A stretch of 64,000 bases of DNA from Lepraria neglecta (lineage: Eukaryota; Ascomycota; Lecanoromycetes; Lecanorales; Stereocaulaceae): positions 4,340,001 through 4,404,000 of the forward strand of contig CM065649.1 of assembly GCA_033220425.1 (NCBI GenBank), in the 5' to 3' direction. Numbering within the stretch: the stretch's first letter is position 1; every line of letters begins with the position of its first letter. The notes below the pieces were generated by a model, which saw nothing but the letters and a program-made list of their open reading frames with translations, did not search any database and had not been told where the DNA came from. The translations under genes were made by a program, and so were the position numbers. This document shows, piece after piece, positions 48,279-60,900 of the stretch.

Positions 48279-51200
48279 TCATATGAATTTGACCTCTCCA
48301 AACAAGCTTGCTCTGACCTGTACGATAGCCGCCAGTTCCAGAATAAATTCTTGCAATATGATAACATTCGTCAAAAGATGGCTGAGGGTTACCTCTCTTA
48401 TTTCGTCGACATTCTTCGCATCAGGCGTCACGGACTCGCTCCGTATACTATTAGTCTCACTACTTCCAATGTCCGGCGTATCAATTCTATCATTAATACT
48501 TGATCGCGTCTTGACCTTGATATTCTGATGTAGAGCATCAGCTGGACCCATGGGCGTGATGGCACGTTTGAGTGGTGAGGATGGGATAGAGTCTGACGGT
48601 ACAGAGTCTTTCTGAAGCGGAGACGGAGAGAATGTCCGTGATCCAGGCTTTGAAGGACTAGGCGAGGGTGATATTCGAAGATGGTTCAAGCGTCCGACGA
48701 GGGTGGATGTCGATGAGTCGTTCAGCTGCCTGCCTCTTGGAGAGCTTGATCGAGAAACAGTAGCTGAAGAAGCGTCGGACCTCAGCCGTTGCGAGATAGA
48801 GCCAATCTGTGGGACGCCTCGGACTTGGGAGTGAGATGGCCTCGATGACTCCTGGGACCGCCGCGATGGAGGCAGGTCGTTCGCTACGGCCTTGTCTATA
48901 TCCTCGCCAACTCTGAAGACATGCCGGCGCTCTGCTAAGTATGTGTCAAATTCTTGGATGTCGTGACGGAACCTTTCGACTTGTTGCACAAGGCTATCGA
49001 GGGCGGTGAACACTGGTGAGGTAGAATGAGTGGGTCTATCCAGCTCTTGGTTAGATGCTTTGAAGTCACGGGGTTTCAATGTGATTTCGGAAGCGGTTAA
49101 TTTGCTGTCACTGTCCTTATTGATTGTAATGGTGTCGCCGTGGTCGGAGTCGTCGACATCGTCGTCCGAAGCGACACCTTGGTCGAGGGCGTCCTCGCGC
49201 TGAACGGGATCTCCCAGAAGCCAGAAATCAAGAAGTGTATTGCCGCAGGATGCCAATGTCGAAAATGCCTGGGTGAGGCTCAGATTGGTGCCAATATCAT
49301 TCACTAAGAAGTCTTCGAGTAAAGAGACAAAGGATTTGATTAGCGGATCATCCAGCCGGATCACATGTGGCTGTACCAGTCTGGAATGCTCCTTGATGCT
49401 CGATAGATCTGCCACAGCCGATCCTGGGAGAGCAAGAAGTCTTGCAGAGCAACAATGGGATTCGAGTAGTGTTCGCGCATCTTGCAAATGTGTCTCATAT
49501 AACTCTCCTAGATCATCATGCTCGATCAGATCTTCGGCGAAGGAGAAAAGCATTGCAGTGTCCCTGTTGTGGGCGTCTATAGTTCGGGCTGGGAGTGCAT
49601 CACTGGAGGGTCGGCTTTTGATGATAGAAGACACTGCATACTGATGTTGACTGCGTAGAAGCACGGAGACAAGGCGAAGCGTGGCTGTTACTGTCTGTTG
49701 GTTACGAGATTGTAGACTCGTAAGCACCAGGTCAACAAGCGTGAAGAGGTCAGGCATGGGCTTTTCTTGACCTTGAGCTAGGTTCGAGATGAGTGTCTGT
49801 GACTTTCGACGTCTTGCCAGGGTTGTTGGTCGAGCTGGTGTTGACGACTCCTCGGTCTCATCAGGAAGAGCTAACAGGTATTGCAATGTGACGTGCAGGA
49901 GCTCAGCATGATCAATAGATTCGATGATACATCGCAGATAGGTGAGGACGGCTACAGAAGAGCCTCCATCGACGTCGGATGATTCAATTAGCGAAGGGTA
50001 CCTGTGAGCTTCTCTTAGCTTGATTGGTCCGTTTCAGGGGCGAGGAACCCGCGCACAGTAGCTGCTGTAGGAACAGAAATTTGAAGTGGTCAAGTAGAGA
50101 TTGTTTGACGTCCTCAGAACTACAATGCTCTAGAACATCCTGCCAAAAGACCAAATGTGAGAGGAAGGTGGCTAGGTGTGCTTGAAAATCTGGCGAGGTT
50201 GTCTTCTCCGCGTCCGGTGGAGTCCGTGGCCGAGAAGCTTCGGAGAAGGATACGATTGCAGGTATCGAGTCCCTGGTGAATGACAGGACGAGCTTTCTAG
50301 TTCGGTCAGCCGGAGTTGATGAATGAAGTTGGATGAGGGGGTAAAGATAGAGTACCTGCTGAGCTGGCTGTACAACGCTCCTAGACCGCTTGCCATCAAA
50401 GTAGCCAGATCACTCTCGACAATCCACTTCTCCAATGCTTCAGAATGCGTGGCTGACTCGATGATGTAAAGCAATCCAGTCCTGGCGAAGTCTCCAACTC
50501 TACCATCGTGGTGGACGTAGTCCAGCGTCAGGTAGAACAAGGGGAAAACATCCTTCTCCGCTTTAGTGTTGATGCCAGCCTCGGCCCGGATTGTTGGTCT
50601 GAACCACGTCGGCAGCAGCTTAGGCTGAAGCCGTAACTTCGCCGCGACTCCAAAAAGCACCTCCACAATCTTTCCTTCTGTATCAACGCTGACCATGATT
50701 GGTCCCGTGGTCGATATCTTGCTTATGAATCCAATCAAAGCATCCGCAAAGCCTTTCTCTTCCAAGAATTCCACCTCTTCACTCTCGATGAGAACCTTGA
50801 ATATGTCCAGTGTCTCATAGATGAGAGCCTCATCGTAATATCCGGAAGCCACCTGCGCTAGAGTGGTATAGACCTTGAACGCGGAGACATGTCGAGCGCA
50901 TAAGTGGGGCGCAGGTGTCTGTACTTCATCCTGGAGTATCTTCTTTATGCTCTCGAAGCAGACCAGGACGGCGTCGGCCGGGGCATCTTGCTTGCTTGAG
51001 TTTTGGCGGCGCCATATTTGCTACTATGCAGATAAGCAAAGAGATCAGCTAGTGTAGTATGACTTCCATACCTGCAGCTGGTCGTGGACCTTCTTGAAGC
51101 GGATTGAGCGCTGCTGGGGAGTATTTGCTTGCTTGGAGGGAGATGCACTGGGGCTTCCTACGAGTTTGGAGAGCTGCGGGATGCGTTAGCATGACGAAGA

Positions 51201-51289
51201 GCCTTTTAGAACGTGGAGGCATACTATATCCATGAGGCTCGCTGCATCGTCCAACAAGTGCGTTAAATGTTCCACCCAAAGGTATTCTA
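48279..51289 (-). CDS. FHIP/RAI16-like subunit of the FTS-Hook-FHIP complex
   Basis: Exons found: complement(48279..50001, 50057..50296, 50356..51020, 51072..51173, 51225..about 51289); the 5' end is unresolved and may lie near 51460. Over 930 residues are covered. The N-terminal block EYLWVEHLTHLLDDAASLMD, the middle GLLYIIESATHSEALEKWIVESDLA (quoted in part), WQDVLEHCSSEDV, LTYLRCIIESIDHAELL and the C-terminal LSHLLTNVIILQEFILELAA are typical of fungal RAI16/FHIP proteins. The region between (about 650-850) is Ser-rich and disordered. FHIP links early endosomes, through Hook and FTS, to dynein for long-range transport in hyphae. All introns are 50-60 nt with GT-AG ends. No break was seen in the covered part. 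Confidence 0.82.
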
Positions 51290-52234
51290 CTTAATGGAGA
51301 AGCTTCTTCGCGTTCGCGTCCGCGTCCAGATATTTCCCCGAGGTTTTGCCGAAGGATTCTTGGCATGCGAAAGCAATTCAAAGTCTTCCTCGTCACATTA
51401 GTTGTGGTAGGCTAGGCAGCCAAGGCTGGACCTATACAAGAAGGTGATGAAATCATCCGCCATGTCCGCTTACGTCGTTGGTGGCTACATGCTGAATGAT
51501 GGTGGTCTAGACGTCTAAACCCGCAGGAACTTTATGCACTATCGACATGCCACAATTGGGCATGTTGGGCGCGATAGATCGCCATCATTGATGCGCTTAT
51601 AGCTCTCGAGGCACAGTCCGCAGTGGGCCCTTCACCTAATCTACAGATCCTCCAATGCCGGACGGACTGTGGGTCCGATTCCGTCATCTGTGCATCCCTA
51701 GATATGTTCCATAGAAGTCGGACTGCAGCTTCCCTGGATTAAGGTGTCCGTACACCATGGATGATTCGCTGGTAAAAGAACCAGCATGTCGTTACGTTAT
51801 AGAAAGCAATGTATGTAGCAGACGATGTAGGTTTGTTATGCGACTGCCATCGACATGTCCGAGGAACATTACGTCCCACCCACCTTGCACGCCACTTTCC
51901 CCCCTTCCATATGCAAGGGCGGGACAAAAGATCGAATTGTGGGCGATTGACAGTATGTTTCATACGTGCGATCCACCCCCTGCTATGATCTGGCAATGCC
52001 AAATCATTCGATGAACATGATCCAAAGTTCGTGAAGTCCTATTTGGGTATCCTTCCCCACACATACTTTCTGCATCTCGCTTGCCTGGACGTTTATCGCT
52101 GTGCTGTGTTTTTGTAACTGCAAGAAAATGTTGGAGTTTCCTTTGACAATGAAACGCTTTGATGGGAGCCTTTCTCGCATCTTGCGTAGTAGCCGCTCAA
52201 TGACTGTACAACTTTTGTACCACTCCATTTGAAG
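51290..52234. other. FHIP 5' region and intergenic
   Basis: The unresolved first exon(s) of FHIP should lie in about 51290-51460; an ATG at about 51463 opens a short frame (MADDFITFLY) that may or may not belong to it. From 51500 to 52234 no gene was recognised. Confidence 0.4.
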
Positions 52235-53580
52235 ATGTCCCAATCACAGCCTACATCTCCAGACCTGACAAGTCCATACACATTGCAGCCATACCAAGCC
52301 CTCACGGTAGTGGCATGCATCATTGTGACGACTCTGGCTGTAGCTGCACGGATGTATACGAAGCTACGAATAATGAAGAAGCGGACATGGAAAGACTGTA
52401 ATTTTAGCCCTTATTTTCGGGCTCAAGCTCTTTGCTAATTCAAGTGGCCCTCAGATAGTTGCGCTCTTGGATGGGTGAGAATTCTCCCTGACAATTTAAC
52501 AATGCCGACTGGCAATGGATTGTTCTTGAGGCTAGGTCGCTGACTTCTCCGTTTCCAGGCAAGCTTCATGACCTTTCTTGGGAGTGAATACTCTATTGGT
52601 AGACACGGCGGTGGCACTCACCAGTGGGATGTCTTGTATGAGGACGTTCAATGCAGTTGGAGAGTACGTCTCTTGGGATACCAGACTTTCAAGTTCCAAT
52701 ATCCAGGACTGCTGACAAATACCTAGTACTCTAACCATGGAGACATCGTCTACAGCTTAGCTCTACTATTCATCAAACTTTCGATCCTGCTCTTGATACT
52801 CCGAGTCTTCTGCTCGGTCGGTCGAGACCGCTTCTACTGGATTACCCAAGCCATTATGTGGGCACACAAAATCTTCTATACCGTTTATTTCTTCGTACCA
52901 ATCTTTCTGTGCTCTCCTCGGAGCAAAATTTGGACGCCCGAAGAACCCGGACGATGCTTAAAAGCAAACGACCTGTACTACGCTTCGGCCATCTTCAACA
53001 TGGTATCAGATATTGCAATGTTGAGTGTACCAGTCTACCTGATTTGGAGTCTGCAGATGTCTGTGAGGCGCAAAGTTGGAGTCTCAGCTATTTTCCTTTA
53101 CAGGAGCTTTGTGAGTACAAGTTCGGTCTTATCAGTCGTGGCTAATCATTAATAGGGCCTGTATCTCGAGTGTGCTGCGATTGGTGTTCATAGACCGCCT
53201 CGCCCGAACACAGGACTACACATATACTAAAGTACAATCTGTCATGTGGTCATGAGTTGCTCCTCTCCTTCCTCTTCCCTCCTCTACCCACTCTCTTTTC
53301 CTCAAATAATAGTCTCTACTAACGCTTTCTAAGCATGCCCGAGCTAGCTTTCGGCCTCCTTTGCGGCTGCGTCCCCATAACCCTCCACCTCTATCAGCAT
53401 CTCACCGCTGTCACTCCCAAACAGCAGCGGCAACACTCCAACGACCTATGGCGGTTCAGGCCAACCCGTCAAGCGCTCGTTCCCAATGGAAGATCTGAAC
53501 TGAGATTGGACACTATTGGACAGACAGAGCAGGCCTTCCATGCCATCTCAAGCTTACATCACAGATCGAAGCGCAAGTGA
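52235..53580 (+). pseudogene. SAT4/rhodopsin-like integral membrane protein gene, apparently broken
   Basis: The first segment starts at 52235 with a hydrophobic helix (YQALTVVACIIVTTLAVAARMY) and KKRTWKD. Later pieces carry GRHGGGTHQWDV, the family signature before TM3, then DIVYSLALLFIKLSILLLIL, CLKANDLYYASAIFNMVSDI, SVLRLVFIDRLART and ELAFGLLCGCVPI, in the order expected for fungal SAT4-type (PTH11-related) seven-helix proteins. Some junctions are good introns, for example GTGAGT at about 53116. However, the frame after KKRTWKD, where VILALIFGL continues in another frame, and the join before ACISSVLRL do not close with any splice pair I can find. It is therefore probably decayed, but a wrong exon model is possible. 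Confidence 0.5.
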
Positions 53581-53767
53581 CGATCACGCACTTGAAAGTG
53601 CCATCAAGGTTAAAACTGGAGATGAGGAGACTGGCCATTTCTCTGGCCAATGATTGACTGCGTTCGAAGAGGTAAAGGCCATGTGTTAGGCTCTCATATT
53701 TGATTTGAGCTGTATATGATAAAGTAATGACTCTGTTCCATTCGGTTCTATCCACTCAATGTAGGAT

Positions 53768-54778
53768 TTACAAAGCAACAACAACCTTCCTCGCACTAAC
53801 CCCCCTCTTCTGCTTCTCAAATCCATCCTGAACAGCCTCAAGCCCCCTCCCAGCAACCCAAGGCTCAGGCGCAACCAAATACCTCCCCTCTACGAGCGCC
53901 TTCGGCAAAAAGTCAGCAAAAACAGCCGGACCAACCTTATTATCTTTAATCGTGGCTGCAAAGACCATTTTCGAATCGACACCGCTAGGTTTATTTTCCG
54001 GAACAGCCATGGCTGTAGAAACGAACTTATTCCCACTGATTTTATCGACAACCTCGAAGCAGGGTTCCGAGGGCCCAGCCGCGTGGAACAGACCGGCGAA
54101 TTGTTTGTACTTTAACGTGAGAACGAGGTCTTCGACGATCGTATTGCTATTGTAATCGAACACCTCGCTAGCACCGAGTTCCTTAACATACTCGAAATTC
54201 TTAGGTGATGCCGTGGTAATGACTTCATAACCAGCAGCAACAGCGAGCTGAATACCATTCGAACCAACAGCAGAAGCACCGCCCTAAACAACGATAGCCT
54301 TTCCAGTCTGCTTCGGAGGCACAGTAGGGTGCTGAAGAGCCAGGTGATCTTGTTGGAATAGGCCGCAGGCGGCTGTGGACAGACACAAAGGGAAGACGGT
54401 AGCTTCGGCGTAGGGCATGCTGTTTGGAATCGGTGCAGCTAAGACCGCTTGAACAACGGTGTATTCCTGAAATCCGCCTTCGGAGGGCTTGTTGATGGCG
54501 GAACCAATCGGCATACCGAGGACACGATCGCCTTTCTTGAAGCGGGTGACTCCACTACCTACTTCGGCTACTTCGCCGGCGATGTCGTTGCCTAAAATTA
54601 CGGGGTACTTGAGCCAATCGAAGTGTGCGGTCTCTTGCAGAATCCAGTCGACGTGGTTAATAGCCCAGGCGTGGTTTTTGATGACGATTTCGTTTTCCAC
54701 GGGAGAGGTGTATGGAGCGGGTTGGACGGAGAGTTTCTCTCCTACGGCATTTTGCCATGCAGCTCTGTTGGACGACAT
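53768..54778 (-). pseudogene. zinc-type alcohol dehydrogenase/enoyl reductase-like (MDR) gene with one in-frame stop
   Basis: A single frame of 337 codons runs from 54778 to 53768 with one interruption, TAG at 54284-54286. Before it: MSSNRAAWQNAVGEKL, AINHVDWILQ, LGNDIAGEVAEVGSGV and GDRVLGM, the catalytic N-half of the trans-enoyl-reductase-like MDR group. After it: GGASAVGSNGIQLAVAAGY, the NADPH-binding Rossmann turn, where the family has (V/I)WGGAS, so the stop replaces a Trp. The tail ends ARKVVVAL. No zinc-binding Cys cluster is seen, as in quinone reductase-like members. One base change (or a sequencing error, or stop read-through) separates this from an intact 336-residue enzyme, so it is a very young pseudogene or not one at all. 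Confidence 0.75.
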
Positions 54779-55452
54779 TCTCGGGGAAATAAGGCGGATC
54801 TTGCCGCGAGTAAAGAGGCGTCAACAGGCTGGAGCGGAGTTAAACCTTGACTCCGAACACTTTAAGCTTTGCATTTTTGGTTCGTTTGGATGGTTGGAAG
54901 CGCTGTCACCATTGGCTTGTTCGCTGGTGAGCTGTGAATTTAGTCTTAACGAGCAGGGGTGTGGTTGGGGTACTCTAGCAGGTCACCCGGATTTCTAAGC
55001 ACCGTTGTTGGCGACCACCCCACGGTTGAGAGATGTATTCTCATTTCAATCGAACAAACGTAACTTCGAAGTCCTTAGCAATGTCCACTTATCATCATAC
55101 ACGTGTGCTGTTAATGAGAGGTATTTGCATAGCATATATCGTAAGCCATAAAGAAAATGTTGCTCTTCTCAATCTGCTACTTCGCTTCAGAGGAGGTATT
55201 GTATACTATAGCTACAGTCAGAGAATCACTCAATAAGCAATGAGTCCTTATAGCACAACTCTCACGTCATCTGAGCACCGAAGACCAGTCGCAGTACAGC
55301 ATTGGTGAGTAATAAAAATCCCCATGTCACTCCTGTTAAGATCACACCGCTAGGGCAGTAAGTTGGGCCGGCATAACCGATGAGAGCTGTCATGAATTAG
55401 CTCTGATAGGCCGGTTAGAAGTTGCTTGACTTGACCTACTTCCCCAGATGGT
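54779..55452. other. intergenic
   Basis: This is the upstream flank of the reductase and the 3' flank of the membrane-protein locus. No gene was recognised. Confidence 0.4.
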
Positions 55453-56596
55453 CTAGTTGCATATAAAGACTCCGATGACATTGAGGGTGGTAACATACTT
55501 GAAGATGCCTACAAAAAGAGTACCCGCACTTCCCCCATGGTTAGCCCACATCCTGCCATCCTCATTCTCCTCCCTTGTCAAGTGGTACAGGATTTTCAAG
55601 ACCAGCAAGAAGGCCGAAACGGTTCCAGCAAAGATCAGGTAGCCGATTCCTCCGTAGAACCAGTGGACCGTAACATTGAAGAATGGCGTGGTGCACGTCT
55701 GTGCGTTGGCGCTCTGACCGTTGTAGAAATGGACGGCGAAGACCAGACTGAGGACGTTGAGCAGATTTTCCGCCAGGAAGACGTCTTTGATAGTCCAGTA
55801 ATACCAGTAAAGCACTTCGGTTTTCGTGTACGACAACTCCAATGTTGTCCAGATTATTGACGCTATAGCACTACGAGGCCTCACAGTCCAAAGTCCGAAC
55901 AGCGCTTCGAATTCCTGCCCTGAAGTTATCGCCCGTCGAAAGGGCGGTGGAAATGAGCATCCCTGTGACTTGGAGGACTACAGATAGAATTCCCGACGTC
56001 ATAGACCACTTGTCGTGCTCTAGGCATCTAGGGAGGCAGGCTGTAATCCTGTCTCGAACCGCCTGGTGACCTGTTGCCTTTCAGGTTAATCATGTCTGCC
56101 ACAGCGCAGTCTGCTGTTTGCATACCCATGAGAAGTGAGAAGGCTGCGCCGAAGACAAAGTAGAGAGCCAATGAAATAAGCAAGCTTTGGCCCGAAGGGC
56201 ATGAAGTTGAGTCCTGCTTAGCCCCATCTGTAAGGCTGGGCGGCAGATAGCATGCGGTCGCAGAGGGGTAGTCATAGAACATCACTGTATGAGAGGCATT
56301 TGATGCGGTGTCGCTACTGGATGTAGTACCGCAAGTCGTATGGCCGGTTTTCATAATAGGGTAATGGCGTTTCTGGATTTGGCATGTTCCCAGGTCCTGA
56401 TAAGAGTAAACACCATTCTCGTTGAGGTTCGAAAAACATAATGAGGCACTGCCATCCGCGAGAAAGCCGCTATCGTATCCTTCAAACGTTGAAAGGTCGT
56501 GTGAAGTGGTATTTACAACGAGTTCGCAGTCGATGGCACATGTCGAGATGGCAATGATTGATGAGAGGAGGGATAGAACCAAATTAAAAGAGCGCA
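55453..56596 (-). pseudogene. polytopic membrane protein of unknown family, broken
   Basis: The start at 56596 gives a signal-like sequence (FNLVLSLLSSIIAISTCA) and a Cys-containing extracellular domain of about 130 residues, then a first helix (LLISLALYFVFGAAFSLLMGM) with the loop MQTADCAVADMINLKGNR. Coding-like sequence then moves to another frame (ITACLPRCLEHDKWSMTSG, then GILSVVLQVTGMLISTAL) and again to a third, EALFGLWTVRPRSAIASIIW, ending at 55453 after two more helices. Neither change lies at a usable intron, so at least two shifts are likely, near 56070 and 55920. The architecture resembles fungal proteins of unknown function with about seven helices. An upstream GTG in frame is ignored. 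Confidence 0.5.
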
Positions 56597-57443
56597 TAAC
56601 TGGACAGAGGGAGTTAGACAACGTGACTGTCGTGGTAAAAGAGAGAAGGATAGGAATTGGGTTCCACAAGTTGAGGAGGGTTGAATCTTTCAGGAGTAAA
56701 GAACTGTGCCAAGGCAGAGGTGGGATTGTGATTGTGGAAACTTAACCTGCCAGAATGTTTCAAACACGAAAAGGCTAGCGTTAAAAATGGGTATAAACAC
56801 CGGAACGAATCAACATCGAAAAGCACCCACACACTCAATTCTCCCTTTAATCATTAATAGGTCTTGTAATAATAAACAGAGCAATGACTTCTCATTTTGT
56901 TGTATCAGGCTTACAAGAGGTAGGCGCTTCGCTTCTTCGATTCAGTGCTATTGCATAGCACCACTGAGGGCAGAGCAGTCGTCAGCCCACTCAAGAGACT
57001 TTGCAATCTTTGAGTGAGCCTTAGCGACGGCAGGTCTACTCATCCGGAGAGCAATCAAGCTTGATTGGTCTTATCAAGGGCAATGTCAGCTCGTCAGGCA
57101 GGTGCCAGGACTAGCTCAAAAAATTTCAGGATAGGAAGCTTTTTTCTGTCGCAGTCGAAGTCAGTTGTTGACGGCCGCAGCAGCGAAGTCGAGACCGCAG
57201 TTCCTTCCAATCTAAAATCTTCGATCAGCGTCGCCTTCGTCTGTACCTATCAACCAAGCACTCAGAGTCAGCATTCTCAACAAGAGCGGGATATATGAAA
57301 AGATTAATCGCTGCAAGCTAATGCTCATCGTGTATCGCTCATGAAAATGCCGCCATGCAAGATATCAGAAGCTCGAAGCGCATATCAAAACACCGCCGCG
57401 GCTCCAGGCCCACCTCTCAACCCGCCCATCACTACCCTCCACC
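56597..57443. other. intergenic
   Basis: This holds the upstream flank of the membrane-protein locus and the 3' flank of NC2-alpha. The short frames have no domain. The plus-strand Pro/His-rich frames near 57341-57822 are antisense to the low-complexity NC2-alpha tail. Confidence 0.4.
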
Positions 57444-58318
57444 TCAGAAATCATCATCATCCTTCCTCCTCCTCTTACCACCCCCACCACCCCCCGCCGC
57501 ACCCTTCTTCTTCCTCCTCCCACCCTCTGCACCCTCCTCACTATCCTCCTTCTCCTCCTTCTTACTAGCCGTCGGCGCATCAGGAACCTTAGCAATAATT
57601 TCCGCCAAGAAATCCAACTGCTCGTCTTTCTCGACCGCCGCTTTCAAATGCGCGGCTGTTACTCGTTTTGAGGATTTGATGCGGGCTTCGGTGGCGGCTT
57701 TGGTGACGACGGAGATCATGAAGAGTTCGAGTGCTTTTGCTGGAGTGAGTGTCAGCGATTACTCTTACTGGAAATTAGGCAGGATGAGATTGGGGGAAGG
57801 GGTGACGTACAAACTGCTGTAGGAGTTACCTGAGCGACTTTCCCCACGTCCTCATCGGCTTGCATAATCCGCTTTATCCTTGCAACGGGAAACTTCGTCT
57901 TCACCTCAATTCCCTCCTCCACGCCCGGCGCTGGCTTCGCGCAGTACTCCTCTTCAACCTTCATTTTCTTACTCTTCCTCCCTGCCCCCCCACCCCCTTT
58001 CCCTGTCGTTGAAGCTTCAGGCATATACTCGTCATCAGCATGCAACGCCTTGGCCTTCCCATTGTGCGTAGGCATGCTCCCCGAGTGTATTATTTGTTGG
58101 TAAGGATTCTGTGATACTTGTTGTTGTGGTTGGCCGAAACCGAATAGATCGTGATTACTCGGCTGTTGATGTAGGTATGAGGAGGCGGAGGTATTGTAGG
58201 TGGTCTGCTGGGGCTGAGGCGCGTAGTACGAGTTCTGGAAGGGGTCTGGTTCGTCGTATGATTGGAAGCCAGAGAGGTCGGGCGATTGAGGCGCATAGGA
58301 GCCTTCGAAGTTATCCAT
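57444..58318 (-). CDS. NC2-alpha (Bur6/DRAP1-like) histone-fold transcription regulator
   Basis: Exons: complement(57444..57739, 57811..58318); 267 residues. A Gln/Pro/Tyr-rich N-terminus (1 to about 135) precedes the histone fold: [20 protein letters not shown], then after the splice site [19 protein letters not shown] and [20 protein letters not shown], the CBF/NF-Y-type fold of NC2-alpha. The 71-nt intron splits a Ser codon inside the fold, and the two halves join to an unbroken helix. The C-terminal tail is strongly charged with a Gly run. NC2-alpha pairs with NC2-beta (Dr1) and binds TBP on DNA, repressing or adjusting RNA polymerase II initiation in the nucleus. The start at 58318 is the first in-frame ATG; an upstream GTG is ignored. 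The gene is intact. Pol epsilon/CHRAC-type subunits are a less likely alternative. Confidence 0.88.
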
Positions 58319-59077
58319 TTTCACGAAGCAACCGGGCAAATCCTAAGCGACACTAATTCTTCACTCCGCGGGGTTGCGCTCCTTTCAGCGAATAGTGAAC
58401 AGGGTACGGCGTAACGAGGGCTGTGTCGCTCTCCTTCACATTCCTTGGCGTACGCAAAGCCCTAAAAGGGTGCCCTAACGTGATCCTCTCCCGCGTCAAG
58501 GTTGGTGGAGTTCGCGTTATGAAAATTTATGCAGAGTTTCACAAAGCGAGCATAAATTGGTACCGAAAAATCGTCGCTCGAAAGCGGGGGATTTGAACCC
58601 TTTATCTTCGGCAGCGCAACTGCAAATCATCGCGCTAGCTCAGCCCTGGAGAGGCGCGCTAGCGGCATAAAAACTGTCGATCCCTGTTCGCCCCTGATAT
58701 GTGCAAATGTTGAGTGATGATAGAGCTACGCTTGATGACTGCTTTTCAGGTAGAGATTCCTGGGCGTATTCGATGGAGTTGACTATGTATCTGCTGCTTG
58801 AAACCCTATCTGTTCTAGGATGCGTGGTTTCATCGGTGGACTAGGCAGCGAAGTTGGGTGCCTGGAATGGGCAGTCGATGATGGCGATTTACTTGATCTA
58901 ATCTGACAACACGTTTCGGAGGAGGGATAGATCGGAGGGATCGATCTCTGCTTGCTCAGGCAATCAAGCTTGAAACTTAGATTGAGCCAAGCAGATACAA
59001 GTGGCTGAGGAGATTATGATTGCTTCGCTTTGCACAGCAGTCGCTACGGAGGCTGCCTCAATCATAGTCCCAACACT
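58319..59077. other. NC2-alpha 5' flank and intergenic
   Basis: This contains the NC2-alpha promoter and the tRNA-like sequence listed separately. No protein gene was recognised. Confidence 0.4.
58587..58660 (-). other. tRNA-like sequence, probably not a functional tRNA
   Basis: On the minus strand there is a good B-box-like GGGTTCAAATCCC with a short T-stem, preceded by GGGCTGAGCTAGCG, loosely like an A box, and followed about 10 bases later by T5, which could end Pol III transcription. A possible anticodon arm (GCGAT pairing with GTTGC) encloses eight rather than seven bases and no acceptor stem forms. It is therefore best read as a tRNA relic or a tRNA-derived short element. Confidence 0.3.
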
Positions 59078-60900
59078 TTAAACAAGGGTAATGGTTTTAT
59101 ACCCGGCATGTTGAATCAGGTTCTCCCGTTCGTCAATCTTTGACCATTCTCTCATTAACCCCGGGGTCTCATACTCCCAGTAGCCGACCCTTCGATATTG
59201 ATTCCCCGCTTCGACGGATGAGGTAAGCAGCAGACCAACGCTCCAGCAGTACAATTCGTTGTCCCCAGTCTTCCAGGTCTCCTTTTCGCCATCCAGAATC
59301 AGCAAAGCCACTACATCTACGTGCTGAGGCAAGATGGTATCGAACAGTATTTTCACAAACTTGTCAGTCTGCGTCATCTCATCGTATATTAATCCTGCAC
59401 TATCAAGGTGACCTTGCACAGTAAGGAATTCTTTCGATTGTGGAGGTGCAACTTTTGCTTTTAATTCATGCTCGTAGAGGCTGGTATTGATCCGGTATGG
59501 AATGTGTAGAGACCCACCCATTACGCTTGCCCAGGACCAACTCGGAAAGAGCTCTAATTCTGGCCTAGCCATGGGCGTCTTACATGCCCATAGTAATTCG
59601 AGAGGGAGGAAATCCTCCCACAAGCCGCAGTTGATTTTGAATCCCGTAGTCTGTTCAATATTGTCCGCGATGCCTGAAATCGCAATGAGTTCGCTCAGGT
59701 ATGGGAGTCTCGAATACCAGTATTGTCCAAGAAACTCGTGCCAAAGCTGTCGATGGGGTTCGAGGCGTTCTGGCGTCTGGGTACCACCATTCTTATCCGT
59801 TCCATTGGCTCATGGGTCATTATTGGTGAGTTCTCCTCCGCAAATCCCTCACAATATTGCCAATACAACTGTTTGGGCCCGTAGTAAAGGATCCTGGAAG
59901 ACAGGAACCGTCCTGCAAAAGCCAACACCGCATTAAAAGCGGCGTTTGGGTCGACATTTTTTGAAATTCCAAGCCAATACCACCGCATTGGTAAGGTGAC
60001 CACTCTACGGGATATGTCTGCCATCTTCCTGACCATATCCCGTATCCGGACAACTCCCCTAGTTTGCATCGTTCCGTAAGAAGCGGATTTCATTCAAACA
60101 AAACAACCTCCGTGATTGTCTTGGGCCCACACCGCGGCTACTGTGACAGCTGAATTACTGTATACTTTACTCATTGTAGCAGCCTCCCTTATCCAGTCCT
60201 CAGATGAGTCTTGGAAGATGCATAGAGAATCAGTCTATATGTATTTGTAGCCCAATCTCCTTGTAATGGTAATCGTGTCTCGATAGGTGCTTGGCAAATC
60301 GTCCATGGCAATGCCGTTCTCCAACAGTGTGTAATTAGATTTGACAAGTCTCAGTGTTTTTGCATTACCCCAACAGTGACTCAGCGTTATGTACTTCAGA
60401 GCTCCTTCGCTCGGTGACGTTGTGTGAAGGCTAGGATGCTGAGACTTGACCTTCGATCCGACGTCGATAAGTCGAGTAGGTGTATAAGATTCTGTGGACA
60501 AGTGACAATAACGGCATGAATGCATGTTGAGGCATTAATTGATCCAAAGCGATGGCTGATGGAATACGTCATCAGATGCTGTGGATATGATCTCGAATGT
60601 TCGTAGAGACCTGCGGGAAGAAAAGCTCGAGGTCCCCCATATCAGTGTGCATAGATGACATCCGCCATCAGCCGATACTTGAGGTCCGGTGCTGTCTAAA
60701 TGATGTTCAAGGACTGTAGAGTATCGGGCCCAACCACCGCCTCCTTTTAGCTTATAGCGAACGACGAGATCGACGATAGTGCTTGCAACTGGTTTGCATT
60801 GGTCACAGAGGACGTGCAACTTGACTTCGGCATTCACGTCCGTCCCAGGATCGAGTGGAATACGATGCATATATTCATGATCCATATCGGTCCACGGCAC
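59078..60900 (-). pseudogene. HET-domain (heterokaryon incompatibility) gene, fossil
   Basis: An N-terminal Cys-bearing part (CDQCKPVA, HLCTLIWG) leads to the HET core: KYITLSHCWGNAKTL, then DLPSTYRDTITITRRLGYKY, then DSLCIFQDSSEDW, MSKVYSNSAVTVAA and the later SSRILYYGPKQLYWQ. The C-terminal region has the usual PSWSWASV. In this family the HET domain triggers cell death on non-self recognition. This copy is broken in at least three places and is treated as a fossil. The order and spacing of all motifs are kept, so decay is moderate rather than ancient. Confidence 0.75.

Noticed and set aside
57341-57822. Pro/His/Ser-rich open frames on the plus strand
   Set aside because: They are the antisense of the charged low-complexity tail of NC2-alpha.
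58587-58660. A functional tRNA gene
   Set aside because: There is a good B-box-like sequence but no acceptor stem, and the anticodon loop has the wrong size.
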